Shown piece by piece: positions 52,331 to 62,700 of a DNA stretch of 64,000 bases. The notes under the pieces were generated by a model that saw only the letters and a program-made list of their open reading frames with translations, was not told where the DNA came from and ran no database searches. A program made the position numbers and the translations under genes. Source of the stretch: JANQPX01 sp965204405 (lineage in GTDB: Bacteria; Pseudomonadota; Alphaproteobacteria; Geminicoccales; Geminicoccaceae). The DNA is taken from NCBI GenBank assembly GCA_965204405.1, contig CBDBEN010000005.1, positions 2,170,001-2,234,000 of the forward strand, written 5' to 3'. Positions within the stretch are counted from its first letter, which is position 1. Every line of letters starts with the position of its first letter.

Positions 52331-54687
52331 AAGTCCGATCGCTTCATCTGGATCAGTTCAAGAAATTCGACCGGCCGGTCGCGATCGAGGGGTTTTCCGA
52401 CGGGCTGAACCTGATCGCCGGCCCCAATGAGATGGGCAAGTCGACCCTGCTCCTGGCCTTGCGTGCCGCTTTGTTCGAGCGTCATGGCTCGAAATCCCAA
52501 TCAATCAAGGCGCTGCAGCCGAACCATGTTCAAGGCGCTGCCCCGGAGGTCACGGTCGAACTTGAATTCGATGGTGATATCTATCGGATCGAAAAGCGCT
52601 TTCTTCGCCGTCCCCTGGCGAGGCTGACCCGGCCGGATGGTAAAGTCATCGAGGGAAACGAAGCCGAAGCCGCGATTCAAGCGCTCCTCGGTCTGGATCG
52701 TGACACGTCCCTCTCCCTGGAAAAAGGCAGTCCCGGTCATTTCGGCGTGATGCTGACGCCGCAGCGTCAGTCCTTTGATCCGCCGGCCCTCTCTCAAGGT
52801 ACCAGGCACACGCTCGAGGAGGCGATTACGGAGGAGATCGAACAGCTTGGCAATCAAAGCGAGGTCGATGCCGTTCTGGCCAATATCGAGATGGCGGCGT
52901 TCGAAATCGTCGATAAGCGCAACAAGCCGAAGGCGCGGTATAAGGATGTCGAGGTGAGGCTCGCAGAACTCGATCGGGAGATCGAGGGGCTGAGTGCGGA
53001 CCGGGATGCTCTTGCCGATGACATTTTCGCGTTGAACGAGGCTGAAGCGCAGCTGCGATCCTGGGAAGACGGCGATGGGCTCGATGAGCTTCAGGCGAAG
53101 CTTGCTTATGGCGAACGGCAACGGTCAGAGCTTGTCCGCAAGAAGGAGATTGATGCCCGCATCGCAACAGCGCGCTACCGGGCGGATCACCTCGAGATGG
53201 CGGGGAAGCAGAGGGCAAAGCGGGAAGCCGAGCGCTCCGATCTCAAAGCCGAGCTGTCGTCGCTCGATCAGGAGGGGGAGGGGACCCGCTCGCGGCTGGA
53301 GGTGCTGGAGGCCGAGCTTGCCGACCAGCAGGTCAAGCGCCAGACCATGGTCGACGCCGACGAGGCGCTCCGGCAAAAACGCCGATCCTTCGAGCAGTTG
53401 AGCCATACGCTGAAACAGCGCTCCGAAATCGAAAACGCGTTGCTTGCGATTGCCACGGAAGTCACGATCGACCTCGAAGCCTCTGCTATCGATCAGGTAA
53501 GGCTGAACGATCGATCGATTGACGAGCCGAGTACTGTGGTTCAGGTCATCGAAGGTCTGACGATCAACATCGAAACGGTTGGCCGGATCAGGGTTTTGCC
53601 CAAGGTGGATGAGCTCGAGCGTCTTCGCGAGCATCGGATAACGCTCGACCGGTCGATCGCCGATCTGGTCGATGGTCTCGGCCTTGATAGTACCGAGCCG
53701 GAACCGATCGAGGTTTCTTGGCAGGAGGTCGAGGAGGAAACGGCGAACCTGGCGGCAAGCCGCCAGGCTTTAGAGGGCATGCTCAAGGACCTCGAGCAGA
53801 CGGTCCAGGAGGAACGCTCAACCGTTCTGACGACGAAGGCCAGACGCCAGCAGATCGACACGCGCCTTCTGGCACTCGATGAAGAAATGGCAGCCGAGGA
53901 TGGTGAAGGTGATACCGCGGATCAACGTGCCGCCGCTCCTGCCGAGGCCAACGCGGAACTTGTCGCGGCTGAGCAGCTCGCCGCCACCTTGGGCGATGCC
54001 GGCGCGCTTCCGCCCTTGTCGCTCGATCGGCTTGAAGAGGACATCAAGAGCCTGAGACGTCGGATCGAGGATCACAAGGGAAAGATCAACGAGGCCAGGG
54101 TCACCATCGGTCGTTTGAGCGCCAAGGTCGCGGTGCGGGCAGGGCGCGGGTTGGATGAGCGGCTTGATGACTGCCTTCGCCGGCGGAACGTTCTTGCCCG
54201 GGAGCAGGCGCGCTTTGAACTCGATGCCAAAGCGCTGTCGCTACTGAAAACCACGCTGACCGAAGCTGCCAACGACGCCAAGACGCATTTTCAGGCGCCT
54301 CTGGCAGCACGGCTCAAGCCCTATATTCAGGCCCTTCTTCCCGACACCGAGCCGGAGGTGACACCCGATTTCGGGATCGCCGGTCTCGATCGCGGCCGAC
54401 CGGCGAGCGAGCGGTTCGAGCAGCTTTCCGACGGCACGCGGGAGCAAATCGCCATCCTCGCCCGCCTCGCCTTTGCCCAGATGCTGAAGGAACAGGGACT
54501 GCCGGCGCTGGTGGTGTTGGATGACGCCCTGGTGTTCTCGGACCAGCAGCGGCTGGCGCGTATGTTCGATATTTTGGAAAAGGCTGCCGAGACATTGCAG
54601 ATCATTATTCTGACATGTCGCGAAGACCGTTTTCTCGACCTCAAGGCGACGAAGCTCAGCCTGGTGCAGAAGGCTGAGGCCGCCTGA
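52327..54687 (+). CDS. SbcC/Rad50-like ATPase with coiled coil (YhaN type)
   Basis: 786-residue SMC-related ATPase. Walker A AGPNEMGKSTLL near the N-terminus, long coiled-coil arms (about 190-400 and 450-650), signature LSDGTREQIAILARLAFAQ and Walker B ALVVLDDALVFSD near the C-terminus. No CxxC zinc hook is present; between the arms lies a short strand-rich segment (about 395-430, TVVQVIEGLTINIETVGRI). This places it with YhaN-like proteins, not classical SbcC (over 1000 residues). The TTG start overlaps the nuclease stop by four bases, so the pair is coupled. Confidence 0.9.
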   Translation: MKVRSLHLDQFKKFDRPVAIEGFSDGLNLIAGPNEMGKSTLLLALRAALFERHGSKSQSIKALQPNHVQGAAPEVTVELEFDGDIYRIEKRFLRRPLARLTRPDGKVIEGNEAEAAIQALLGLDRDTSLSLEKGSPGHFGVMLTPQRQSFDPPALSQGTRHTLEEAITEEIEQLGNQSEVDAVLANIEMAAFEIVDKRNKPKARYKDVEVRLAELDREIEGLSADRDALADDIFALNEAEAQLRSWEDGDGLDELQAKLAYGERQRSELVRKKEIDARIATARYRADHLEMAGKQRAKREAERSDLKAELSSLDQEGEGTRSRLEVLEAELADQQVKRQTMVDADEALRQKRRSFEQLSHTLKQRSEIENALLAIATEVTIDLEASAIDQVRLNDRSIDEPSTVVQVIEGLTINIETVGRIRVLPKVDELERLREHRITLDRSIADLVDGLGLDSTEPEPIEVSWQEVEEETANLAASRQALEGMLKDLEQTVQEERSTVLTTKARRQQIDTRLLALDEEMAAEDGEGDTADQRAAAPAEANAELVAAEQLAATLGDAGALPPLSLDRLEEDIKSLRRRIEDHKGKINEARVTIGRLSAKVAVRAGRGLDERLDDCLRRRNVLAREQARFELDAKALSLLKTTLTEAANDAKTHFQAPLAARLKPYIQALLPDTEPEVTPDFGIAGLDRGRPASERFEQLSDGTREQIAILARLAFAQMLKEQGLPALVVLDDALVFSDQQRLARMFDILEKAAETLQIIILTCREDRFLDLKATKLSLVQKAEAA

Positions 54688-54760
54688 CCTCACCCGCCAT
54701 ATTGCCAAGTCCGGGACCGCCGAGCATCATGCCGATCAGTGGAAAAAAAATGGAGTCGTC

Positions 54761-56452
54761 ATGAGCGATGCTGCGTTGAACAAGACCGGGAACCTTCGAA
54801 CCGGCGGTCAGATCCTGGTCGACCAGCTCGCCCTTCATGGGACGGATATGGCGTTCGGCGTGCCGGGGGAGAGCTATCTTGCGGTGCTGGATGCCCTGCA
54901 TGACAGCCAGGTGCGCTTCATCATCTGCCGCCAGGAGGGCGGAGCGGCCATGATGGCCGAGGCCTACGGCAAGCTCACCGGCCGGCCGGGTATCGCCATG
55001 GTGACCCGTGGTCCCGGTGCTACCAACGCGTCGGCGGGTGTGCACATAGCAGCGCAGGACTCCACCCCTATGATCCTGTTCGTCGGCCAGGTGGCAAGGT
55101 CGATGCGCGAGCGCGAGGCGTTTCAGGAGATTGACTATCGCCAGATGTTCGGCAGCATTGCGAAGTGGGTGACCGAGATCGACGATCCGGCGCGCATTCC
55201 GGAGCTGGTGGGGCGAGCGTTTCAGGTCGCAACATCCGGCCGGCCGGGTCCCGTGGTGATAAGCCTGCCTGAAGATATGCTGACGGAGGCTGCGGCGTGT
55301 GCCGATGGCCAGGCTTTCCGGCCTGTTCAAGCCAACCCTTCCCAAGATGACATGGCCGAGCTGCAGCGCCTGCTAAACCGGGCGGAGCGCCCGCTGATGA
55401 TTCTCGGCGGCGGCGGGTGGAGCCAGCAGGCGGTGAACAACATCCGCGATTTTGCCGAGCGTTTCGAGCTGCCTGTTGCTGTCTCCTTCCGTCGCCAGGA
55501 CTATCTGGACAACACTCATCGCTGCTATGTCGGCCATGCCGGCGTTTCCTTGAAGCCGCCGCTCTCCGATCGCATTAGGGATGCCGACCTTCTGCTCCTG
55601 GTTGGGACGCGCCTCGGCGAGGCGTCCAGCCGGGGCTATGAGGTCGTGGACATTCCGCAGCCGAAACAGACGTTGGTGCATGTTCACGCCAGCGCTGAAG
55701 AGATCGGCATGGTCTACAGGCCGGATCTCTCGATCAATGCCGGGATCGGGCCGTTCGCAAAAGCTGCCCGTGACCTCACGCCAGTCGGCACCGAGCGCTG
55801 GGCGGAGGAAACCAGGCAAGCGCGAAAAGAATATCTGAACAGCCTCGAACCGCCCGAAAGTCCGGGTGAGCTTCAGTTCGGCAAGGTGGTGCGCTGGCTG
55901 AACGACCATCTGCCCGATGATGCGATCATCACCAATGGCGCCGGCAACTACTGCGTCTGGGTCAACGGGTATTACCAATATCGGGGGCTCGGGACACAGC
56001 TTGCGCCGACCAGCGGCTCGATGGGTTACGGCACGCCGGCCGCGGTTGCCGCCAAGCTGGTCCATCCCGAGCGCACGGTGATCGCCTTTGCCGGCGACGG
56101 CTGCCTCTTGATGACCGGACAGGAAATGGCGACTGCTGCCCAATATGGCCTGAAGATCATCTGGATTGTCGCCAATAACGGCATGTACGGCACCATCCGC
56201 ATGCATCAGGAGCGGGACTATCCAAGCCGCGTTTCAGGCACGGGCTTGAGCAACCCGGACTTTGCAGCACTTGCGCGAGCCTATGGCGGGCATGGCGAAG
56301 TGGTGACATCCAACCAGGATTTCGCCGACGCTTTCGCGCGCGCGTCTTCGGCCGACAGTTTCGCCTTGCTCGAGCTTCAGCTCGACCCGAATGCGATCAC
56401 ACCGGCGATGACGATCGATCAGATCCGATCGGGCGCTCTCGCATCACGCTGA
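54761..56452 (+). CDS. Thiamine-diphosphate-dependent enzyme, acetolactate synthase-like
   Basis: 563-residue ThDP enzyme of the acetolactate synthase / benzoylformate decarboxylase superfamily. Catalytic Glu in CRQEGGAAMMAEAYGK; RPGPVVISLPEDML in the first domain; ThDP motif GDGCLLMTGQEMATAAQYGL up to NN in the third domain. It is not clearly IlvB: no small subunit gene follows and the sequence ends at the core. Possible reactions include decarboxylation or carboligation of 2-oxo acids. Its 3' end overlaps the convergent hydrolase by nine bases. Confidence 0.9.
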   Translation: MSDAALNKTGNLRTGGQILVDQLALHGTDMAFGVPGESYLAVLDALHDSQVRFIICRQEGGAAMMAEAYGKLTGRPGIAMVTRGPGATNASAGVHIAAQDSTPMILFVGQVARSMREREAFQEIDYRQMFGSIAKWVTEIDDPARIPELVGRAFQVATSGRPGPVVISLPEDMLTEAAACADGQAFRPVQANPSQDDMAELQRLLNRAERPLMILGGGGWSQQAVNNIRDFAERFELPVAVSFRRQDYLDNTHRCYVGHAGVSLKPPLSDRIRDADLLLLVGTRLGEASSRGYEVVDIPQPKQTLVHVHASAEEIGMVYRPDLSINAGIGPFAKAARDLTPVGTERWAEETRQARKEYLNSLEPPESPGELQFGKVVRWLNDHLPDDAIITNGAGNYCVWVNGYYQYRGLGTQLAPTSGSMGYGTPAAVAAKLVHPERTVIAFAGDGCLLMTGQEMATAAQYGLKIIWIVANNGMYGTIRMHQERDYPSRVSGTGLSNPDFAALARAYGGHGEVVTSNQDFADAFARASSADSFALLELQLDPNAITPAMTIDQIRSGALASR

Positions 56453-57502
56453 GAAGTTCTGGTCGGGCATGGCCTGGGTCTCGACGCCGGTCCAGGCGCC
56501 GAATGCCTCGAAGATGGCCCGCCGGATATCGGGGTTTTCCATCAGCAGCTCATGTGCGCCCTGTTCGATGAGCTGATACTTGCTCCGCGGCAGACGTGCA
56601 GCCAGCTGCTTCTGTTGAGCGTTGACCACGACACGATCGCGCCCGCCGCCGATCAGGAGGATAGGGGTCTCGATGGCCTCCGCGTAGCCCGGTGCCAAGG
56701 TGATGTTGATCGATCGGAAGGTCGCATCCAGCCAGCTGGATGTTGGGCCGCCAAGCGCAAGGGCTGGGTTGTCGCGGACATAGCCTTCGATCTCGGCCCG
56801 CATGGCCGGATCCTGGCTGAGTTCTCGATAACGGGGAAGCAGGGTGCGGTAATCTTCGACCGTGCCGTTGTCGCTGGGATCCGCCGGGTTTTCGAAGACC
56901 AGCTTGAACGGCCCGGTGCCGAGGGCATAGCTGTTGCCGAAGCCAAATCCCATGATGGCCCGGTTGAGCAAGCGAAGCGGCGCCCGGTTGACCGCAATAT
57001 CGATCATCGGTGCCAATAAGACTGCGCTGTCGATGAGGCCGGGATGATCGTGGATGTAGCGAAGGCCGAGATGCCCGCCCATGGAGTGCCCGAGCAGCAG
57101 TGTCTTGCCTTGACTGTCCGGAAGGTCGGTGGCCTCACGCACGAACTGATCGAGATCGTCCAGATAGGTCTGGTAGTCGTCGATGTGGCCCTTGTGGGGA
57201 TCGGGAAGCGCCCGCGCCGACAGCCCTTGGCCGCGCCAGTCGAGGGTCCAGAGATCGAGACCGCTTTGCACCAGGACCGCATAGCTCGCAATCGCCTTTT
57301 CGATAAATTCGGTACGTCCGTTGAGAAACAAAAGGCTGCCGCGCCTGGACGCGGATGAACTTTTCCAATGGGCATAGCGAAGCCTCGTCCCGTCACCTGC
57401 CTGCCAAAAAGCTTCGGTGGGATGCGGCAGTCCATAGCGTGCCGACAGATCGGTTAGAGCCGACTGTGGAGCTGCGTCGGTCGTTGATGAATGTTGCGTC
57501 AT
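56444..57502 (-). CDS. Alpha/beta hydrolase (lysophospholipase/monoacylglycerol lipase-like)
   Basis: 352-residue serine hydrolase. Nucleophile elbow LLLGHSMGGHLGLRY, oxyanion region LFLNGRTEFIEKA, LDWRGQGLSARAL in the cap approach, ILLIGGGRDRVV with the Asp and EQGAHELLME with the His. This is the PldB/YheT-like lysophospholipase group. No signal peptide. It faces away from the diaminobutyrate aminotransferase gene, with 217 bases between, an AT-rich gap likely holding both promoters. Confidence 0.9.
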   Translation of the reverse strand: MTQHSSTTDAAPQSALTDLSARYGLPHPTEAFWQAGDGTRLRYAHWKSSSASRRGSLLFLNGRTEFIEKAIASYAVLVQSGLDLWTLDWRGQGLSARALPDPHKGHIDDYQTYLDDLDQFVREATDLPDSQGKTLLLGHSMGGHLGLRYIHDHPGLIDSAVLLAPMIDIAVNRAPLRLLNRAIMGFGFGNSYALGTGPFKLVFENPADPSDNGTVEDYRTLLPRYRELSQDPAMRAEIEGYVRDNPALALGGPTSSWLDATFRSINITLAPGYAEAIETPILLIGGGRDRVVVNAQQKQLAARLPRSKYQLIEQGAHELLMENPDIRRAIFEAFGAWTGVETQAMPDQNFSA

Positions 57503-57719
57503 GATCTGGTTACTAAATGATCCCGCAATTGGAGCCTTAGGGGAAATTGAGATCCCGCGTTGGCTGCATAGCTGATTTTTCGGATTTCGCGAACGCTTCC
57601 TTGACGCCGGGCCAATGGAAATTTCATGGCGCGGTCATTTTTTCAAAGAAACGCCAAACCGTGCGCCGATGTTGCTCGTGCCTATCCCGAAGAGCCAATC
57701 ATCAATGGAGGGCTTGATC

Positions 57720-59024
57720 ATGACGGATAAAGAAATTTTCAACGAATGCGAATCCAACGTTCAATCCTATGCGCGCGGATTTCCAAAGGTTTTCGACAAA
57801 GCCAAAGGCGTGGAGATTTGGGACGTCGACGGCAACCGCTATCTCGATTTTCTCGCCGGCGCCGGTTCGCTCAATTACGGGCATAACAATCCAGTTCTCA
57901 AGCATGCGCTGATCGAGCATATCGAGAGCGATGCGATCACCCACAGTCTCGACTTCCACACCGCCGCCAAGGCACGCTTTCTCGAAGCGATGCGCGACAT
58001 TATCTTTCGCCCGCGCGGTCTCGACTATGTCATTCAGTTCACTGGCCCAACCGGCACCAACGCGGTCGAGGCGGCTTTGAAACTTGCGCGCAAGGCGACG
58101 GGCCGCACCAATGTCATCTCCTTCACCAACGGCTTTCACGGGGTTTCGGTCGGGGCGCTGGCTGCGACGGGCAACGGCCATCATCGCGGTGCTGCGGGCG
58201 TTCCCCTCTATGGAACGACTGTGATGCCCTATGATCGCTTCTTCGGCGACATGGACAGCATCGACTATATGGAGCGGATGATCGACGACGGCTCAAGCGG
58301 CGTCGATCGGCCGGCTGCGGTAATCGTCGAGACCGTGCAGGGCGAAGGCGGTATCAACGCCGCCGGCATGGGCTGGCTGAAGCGGCTGCAGGATGCTTGT
58401 CGTTCCAGGGACATCCTCCTGATCGTTGACGACATTCAAGCGGGCTGCGGGCGGACCGGTACGTTCTTCAGCTTCGAGCCCGCCGGGATCGAGCCCGATA
58501 TCGTCACCATGTCGAAATCGCTTTCCGGTTATGGTTTGCCCTTTGCGGTCACCATGATCCGGCGTGAACTGGACGTCTGGAGTCCGGGCGAGCACAACGG
58601 CACCTTCCGCGGCAACAATCATGCTTTCGTCGCGGCAACGGCTGCCCTTGAGCATTATTGGCGTACGCCAGATTTCGCGAGCGATGTCCGCGCCAAGGGC
58701 GATCATCTCGGTGCCCGTTTGCGAAGGATCGTCCAGCGGTTCCTTCCTCATCTGTTGGAGGTTCGCGGCCGCGGCCTGATGCGCGGAATCCGCTGTGCCG
58801 ATCCCAAGCGAGCGGCCGCGGTGACTGCAAAGGCATTCGAGCATGGCCTGATTATCGAGCGCTCCGGCTCGGAAGATGAGGTGATCAAATTTCTGATGCC
58901 GCTGACGATAAGCGTGGCGGAGATGGATGAAGGTCTGGATCTGCTGGAGCGCGCCCTGGTCGACGAATTCGGTGATATCGAAGCGCATCGGCCAGACGGC
59001 GCGATGTCGGTTGCTGCCGAGTAA
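57720..59024 (+). CDS. ectB: Diaminobutyrate--2-oxoglutarate aminotransferase (EctB-like)
   Basis: PLP-dependent class III aminotransferase, 434 residues, expected to convert L-aspartate semialdehyde and glutamate to L-2,4-diaminobutyrate and 2-oxoglutarate. Motifs: FDKAKGVEIWDVDGNRYLDF, LAGAGSLNYGHNNP, QFTGPTGTNAVEAALKLARK, TNGFHGVSVGALAATGN, VETVQGEGGINAAGMGWL, DDIQAGCGRTGTFFSFE and the PLP Lys266 in SKSLSGYGLPFAV. The ATG at 57720 has GGAGG nine bases upstream. No ectA, ectC or ectR follows, so ectoine synthesis from this locus is unlikely; the next genes are an unknown protein and a Pls-type peptide synthetase. Confidence 0.92.
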   Translation: MTDKEIFNECESNVQSYARGFPKVFDKAKGVEIWDVDGNRYLDFLAGAGSLNYGHNNPVLKHALIEHIESDAITHSLDFHTAAKARFLEAMRDIIFRPRGLDYVIQFTGPTGTNAVEAALKLARKATGRTNVISFTNGFHGVSVGALAATGNGHHRGAAGVPLYGTTVMPYDRFFGDMDSIDYMERMIDDGSSGVDRPAAVIVETVQGEGGINAAGMGWLKRLQDACRSRDILLIVDDIQAGCGRTGTFFSFEPAGIEPDIVTMSKSLSGYGLPFAVTMIRRELDVWSPGEHNGTFRGNNHAFVAATAALEHYWRTPDFASDVRAKGDHLGARLRRIVQRFLPHLLEVRGRGLMRGIRCADPKRAAAVTAKAFEHGLIIERSGSEDEVIKFLMPLTISVAEMDEGLDLLERALVDEFGDIEAHRPDGAMSVAAE

Positions 59025-59036
59025 GGAAACCAAGAC

Positions 59037-59486
59037 ATGTTGAGGGAACGTCGGAAATTAATCCGGTTCGGCAAGAGCAACGGTGGCTATTTCATGGAAC
59101 TCGCTGATATCGAAGCACTTAAAAAACGGCCCGCTGCCAATCAAACCCCGGCTCCGAGAATTGTCGTCAGGCGAGGCGACCAGTTGATGGTGGTGTTCGA
59201 AGGCTACCCTCCGGCCGCCGACATCCAGGCTTTGCGATCACTCGACGTCAATGTGGGGCTAGCTCTGTCACGAAACGGTCTGGCCGGTGTCCCCACGCTT
59301 GATGGCTTTCGCTATGTGTTCGTCGGGGGCGATGAGCGTTGCTGTCTGCTGAAAAAAGCTGTTGCAGACCTAGCCTACAATGGCTGGTCGATCGACGACA
59401 AAGGTGCCTCCGGGTCCGATCTGGTCAAACCCCGTGCACCAAGAGCGCCTATGCGGACAGCCGAGCTTGTCCTGGCGAATACTTGA
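59037..59486 (+). CDS. Hypothetical protein, 149 residues
   Basis: I do not recognise this protein. It starts 12 bases after the aminotransferase stop with AAGGAAAC before the ATG, so it is co-transcribed. The first 20 residues are basic (MLRERRKLIRFGKSNGGYFM); a Met at residue 20 could be an alternative start. The middle is a mixed alpha/beta pattern (RIVVRRGDQLMVVFEGYPPA; LDVNVGLALSRNGLAG; GFRYVFVGGDERCCLLKKAV). No signal peptide or membrane segment. The tail is Arg/Pro-rich. A terminator follows. Confidence 0.75.
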   Translation: MLRERRKLIRFGKSNGGYFMELADIEALKKRPAANQTPAPRIVVRRGDQLMVVFEGYPPAADIQALRSLDVNVGLALSRNGLAGVPTLDGFRYVFVGGDERCCLLKKAVADLAYNGWSIDDKGASGSDLVKPRAPRAPMRTAELVLANT

Positions 59487-59533
59487 TCAATACATAGAAC
59501 GATAGATAAGAACGCTTCCTTTACGGAATACAT

Positions 59534-59564
59534 ACCGTGCCTGGCCTTGCCGGGTACGGTTTTT
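59534..59564 (+). terminator. Terminator after the aminotransferase-hypothetical pair
   Basis: ACCGTGCCTGGC (59534-59545), loop CTT, GCCGGGTACGGT (59549-59560): 12 pairs including two G-U, followed by TTTTCTTT. It separates the aminotransferase transcript from the synthetase gene, which therefore needs its own promoter in the 200 bases that follow. Confidence 0.85.
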
Positions 59565-59769
59565 CTTTGCCAAGGCTTCATCATGCAGACTGAGACATCG
59601 GCCTTTTGCATGCATAGCCCCTGCATTACCTCCGCTGATCACCCGCTCTTTTCCCGATAATACCTCGACGATCGCCGGGAAATAGCTGCGCTCCCGCGCC
59701 AAACCTATCCCGAATGACGGGGATACCAGCAAGCTAGAACAAGACATTATTGCCAGTTGGAGCAGCGTT

Positions 59770-62700
59770 ATGGACGATCTGGATATTAAGACCAGCGACG
59801 CTATATCGGCCGAAGTTGATGCCCCGTCATTTAAGACACCGATTGCCAGGTCCCCCCGCGACCTGTCCGACTTTGTCCTGATGCCTTCCGGCAACAATAA
59901 GGTCCGCTGGATCGAAGGCGAGCGGCTGCATCATCTGTTCGAACGGCAGGTCGACGCGTTCGAAAAAGCGGGCGAGGCTGCCCATCTGGCCATCGATAGC
60001 GACGAGGGAAAGCTTAGCTATGCCGAGTTGGATCAGGCTGCCAATCGCCTGGCCCGCTATCTCATCCGCGAAGGGTTAGGGGCCGGCGACATCATCGGCC
60101 TCCTGTTCGACCGCTCCAATCACAGCTACATCTCTTTGCTTGCGGTCCAGAAGATCAACGCCGCCTATGTGCCGCTGGACGTTGGCTTCCCGGAGGATCG
60201 GATCAGCTATATCGCTGAGGATGCCAGTGTCAGCGTGATCTTGACGCTTGATCGACATGCCGAGAATTTCTCAGGACTGACCACGCCGCTGCTTTGCCTG
60301 GATCGCGCTGCCGCCGAGATTGAGACGCAGGACGCTGCACGTCTCGGCGTCGAGGAAACCGGCCACCCGCTCTCCGAGCTTTCCTATATCATCTATACAT
60401 CCGGCACGACCGGGCGCCCGAAGGGGGTTCCGATCGAGCATGGCAGTATTTGCAACTTCGTCCGAGTTGCTGCCGAAACCTATGGCTACATGGCGGCGGA
60501 CCGGGTCTATCAAGGCCTGACCATCGCCTTCGATTTCTCCGTGGAGGAAATCTGGGTCCCGTTGATCGCAGGCGGCACGCTGGTTCCGAACCAGACAGGA
60601 CGCAGCCTTCTCGGCTCAGACCTGCATGAATTCCTCTGCGAGAACGATGTCACCGCGATGTGCTGCGTGCCGACCTTGCTCTCGACGATCGAAGACGATC
60701 TCCCGAAGCTTCGTCTCTTGATCACCTCGGGCGAGGCTTGCCCCCATGATCTGGTGAAGCGCTGGTATCGGGACGGGCGGACCATCCTGAATGCCTACGG
60801 ACCCACCGAGGCAACCGTCACCGCGACCATCACGGAAATGTATCCGGACAAGCCGGTGACCATCGGTGGGCCGCTCCCGACCTACTCTATCGTCATTTTA
60901 TCACCTGATCAAAGCCGTGCTTTGCCCATGGGCGAGACCGGCGAGATTGGTATTGCAGGGATATGCCTGGCGACTGGCTATCTCGGGCGCCAGGATCTGA
61001 CCAGCAAGGTGTTCATCCCCGATTTTCTCGACATTCCGAACAACCCGTCGAGGCGTATTTACCGTACCGGCGATCTTGGCCGCATCAATCGGGACGGCGA
61101 GATCGAGTATCTGGGCCGGATCGACACTCAGGTGAAAATCCGCGGCTATCGCATCGAGCTTACCGAGATCGAATCGGTGATCATGCAGCTTCCGGGCGTT
61201 GCCCAAGCCGTGGTCGATACCTTTGAGCCGGAGCCCGGCGCCAAGGAGCTGGTTGCCTACTACACGGCACCGGAGGGTGCAAAGCACCTGTCGCCCATGC
61301 AGATTGCCGAAGAGCTTCACGAACTGGTGCCGAGCTACATGGTGCCGGCGTTCTACGAACCGCTCGAAATCATCCCGATGACCACTAACGACAAGGCGGA
61401 CCGCAAGGCGCTGCCAGTCCCATCGGGCGAGCGTTTCAGCCGAAGCAACAAGGACTATGCAGCACCTGATGGGCCGATCGAAACCGGCCTCGCCGAGGTT
61501 CTCGCCGATCTCCTGAAGATCGAGCGCGTCTCGGCCGAGGATCATTTCTTCGACGATCTCGGCACCAATTCGCTGCTGATGGCACGCTTTAGCGCCAAGG
61601 TTCGAAAAGAACTTGAGATCACCGATTTCTCCATGCAGGAGATCTATCAGAACCCGACCATTCGCCAGATGGCAGCGATGCTCGGGACTAAATCCGAGAC
61701 CGATCGGCCCAGGGGTAATCAGGATCAATTCCGTGTTCCGAGCAATCTCGAGTTTTATGGTTGCGGCGCGATGCAGGTTCTGTTCTGGGTCGCCAACATC
61801 ACGCTCGGCTTTTGGCTGTTCGTGGTCAGCTTCAACTGGATCTTCTCGGCCACCGGCATGTGGGACATCTATCTCAGGACTGTCACTCTCGGCATGGGCC
61901 TGTTCACCTTGTCGCTTGCGCTGCCGTTCCTGGTGAAATGGGTTTTGATCGGGCGCTGGAAGGAAGAACGCTTTCCGGTCTGGAGCCTCGCCTATTTCCG
62001 CTTCTGGGTGGTCCGGCAATATATCCAGGTGAATCCGATGGCCGCCTTTGCCGGCACACCGATCTTCAACATGTATCTTCGCCTACTCGGCGCCAAGATC
62101 GGCAAGAACGTGGTTATCCTGTCCAAGTCGGGGCCGATTTGCACGGATCTGATCTCGATCGGAGACAACACCATCCTCAGCCGCGAAACGCTGGTGAAGG
62201 GGTATCGGGCGGAAGGCGGCTACATTCAGACCGGACCGATTTCGATCGGCAGCAATGCCTTTGTCGGCGATGCTTCGGTAATCGAGATCAATACGGTGAT
62301 GGAAGACGACACCCAGCTCGCGCATGCCTCCTCACTGCAGGCCGGCCAGGTGATTCCCAGCGGCAAGCGCTACCACGGCTCGCCAGCGGAAGAGGCCGGC
62401 ACCAATTTCGATCGGGTCGAACCCAGGAACTGCAGCACGCTACGCCGCTTTCTATACTCCGCCTATCTGGTCTACGGCGCGTTTCTCCTGGTGCCGCCGC
62501 TTGCCACCATGGGGCTGATGCATTTCCTGCCGTTTCTGTTCGGCGAGGGGGATGCGATCGCCAGATTTGCGACCCTGATCGGCGACTTTGCGCATCTGAT
62601 CTTTCTGTTCCTGCCGATCCTGTCGCTGACCTTCTTCATCATGGCAATTCCGTCGGGCCTGCTTGCCGTTGCCATCTGGCCGCGTGTCGCCAATCTGTTC

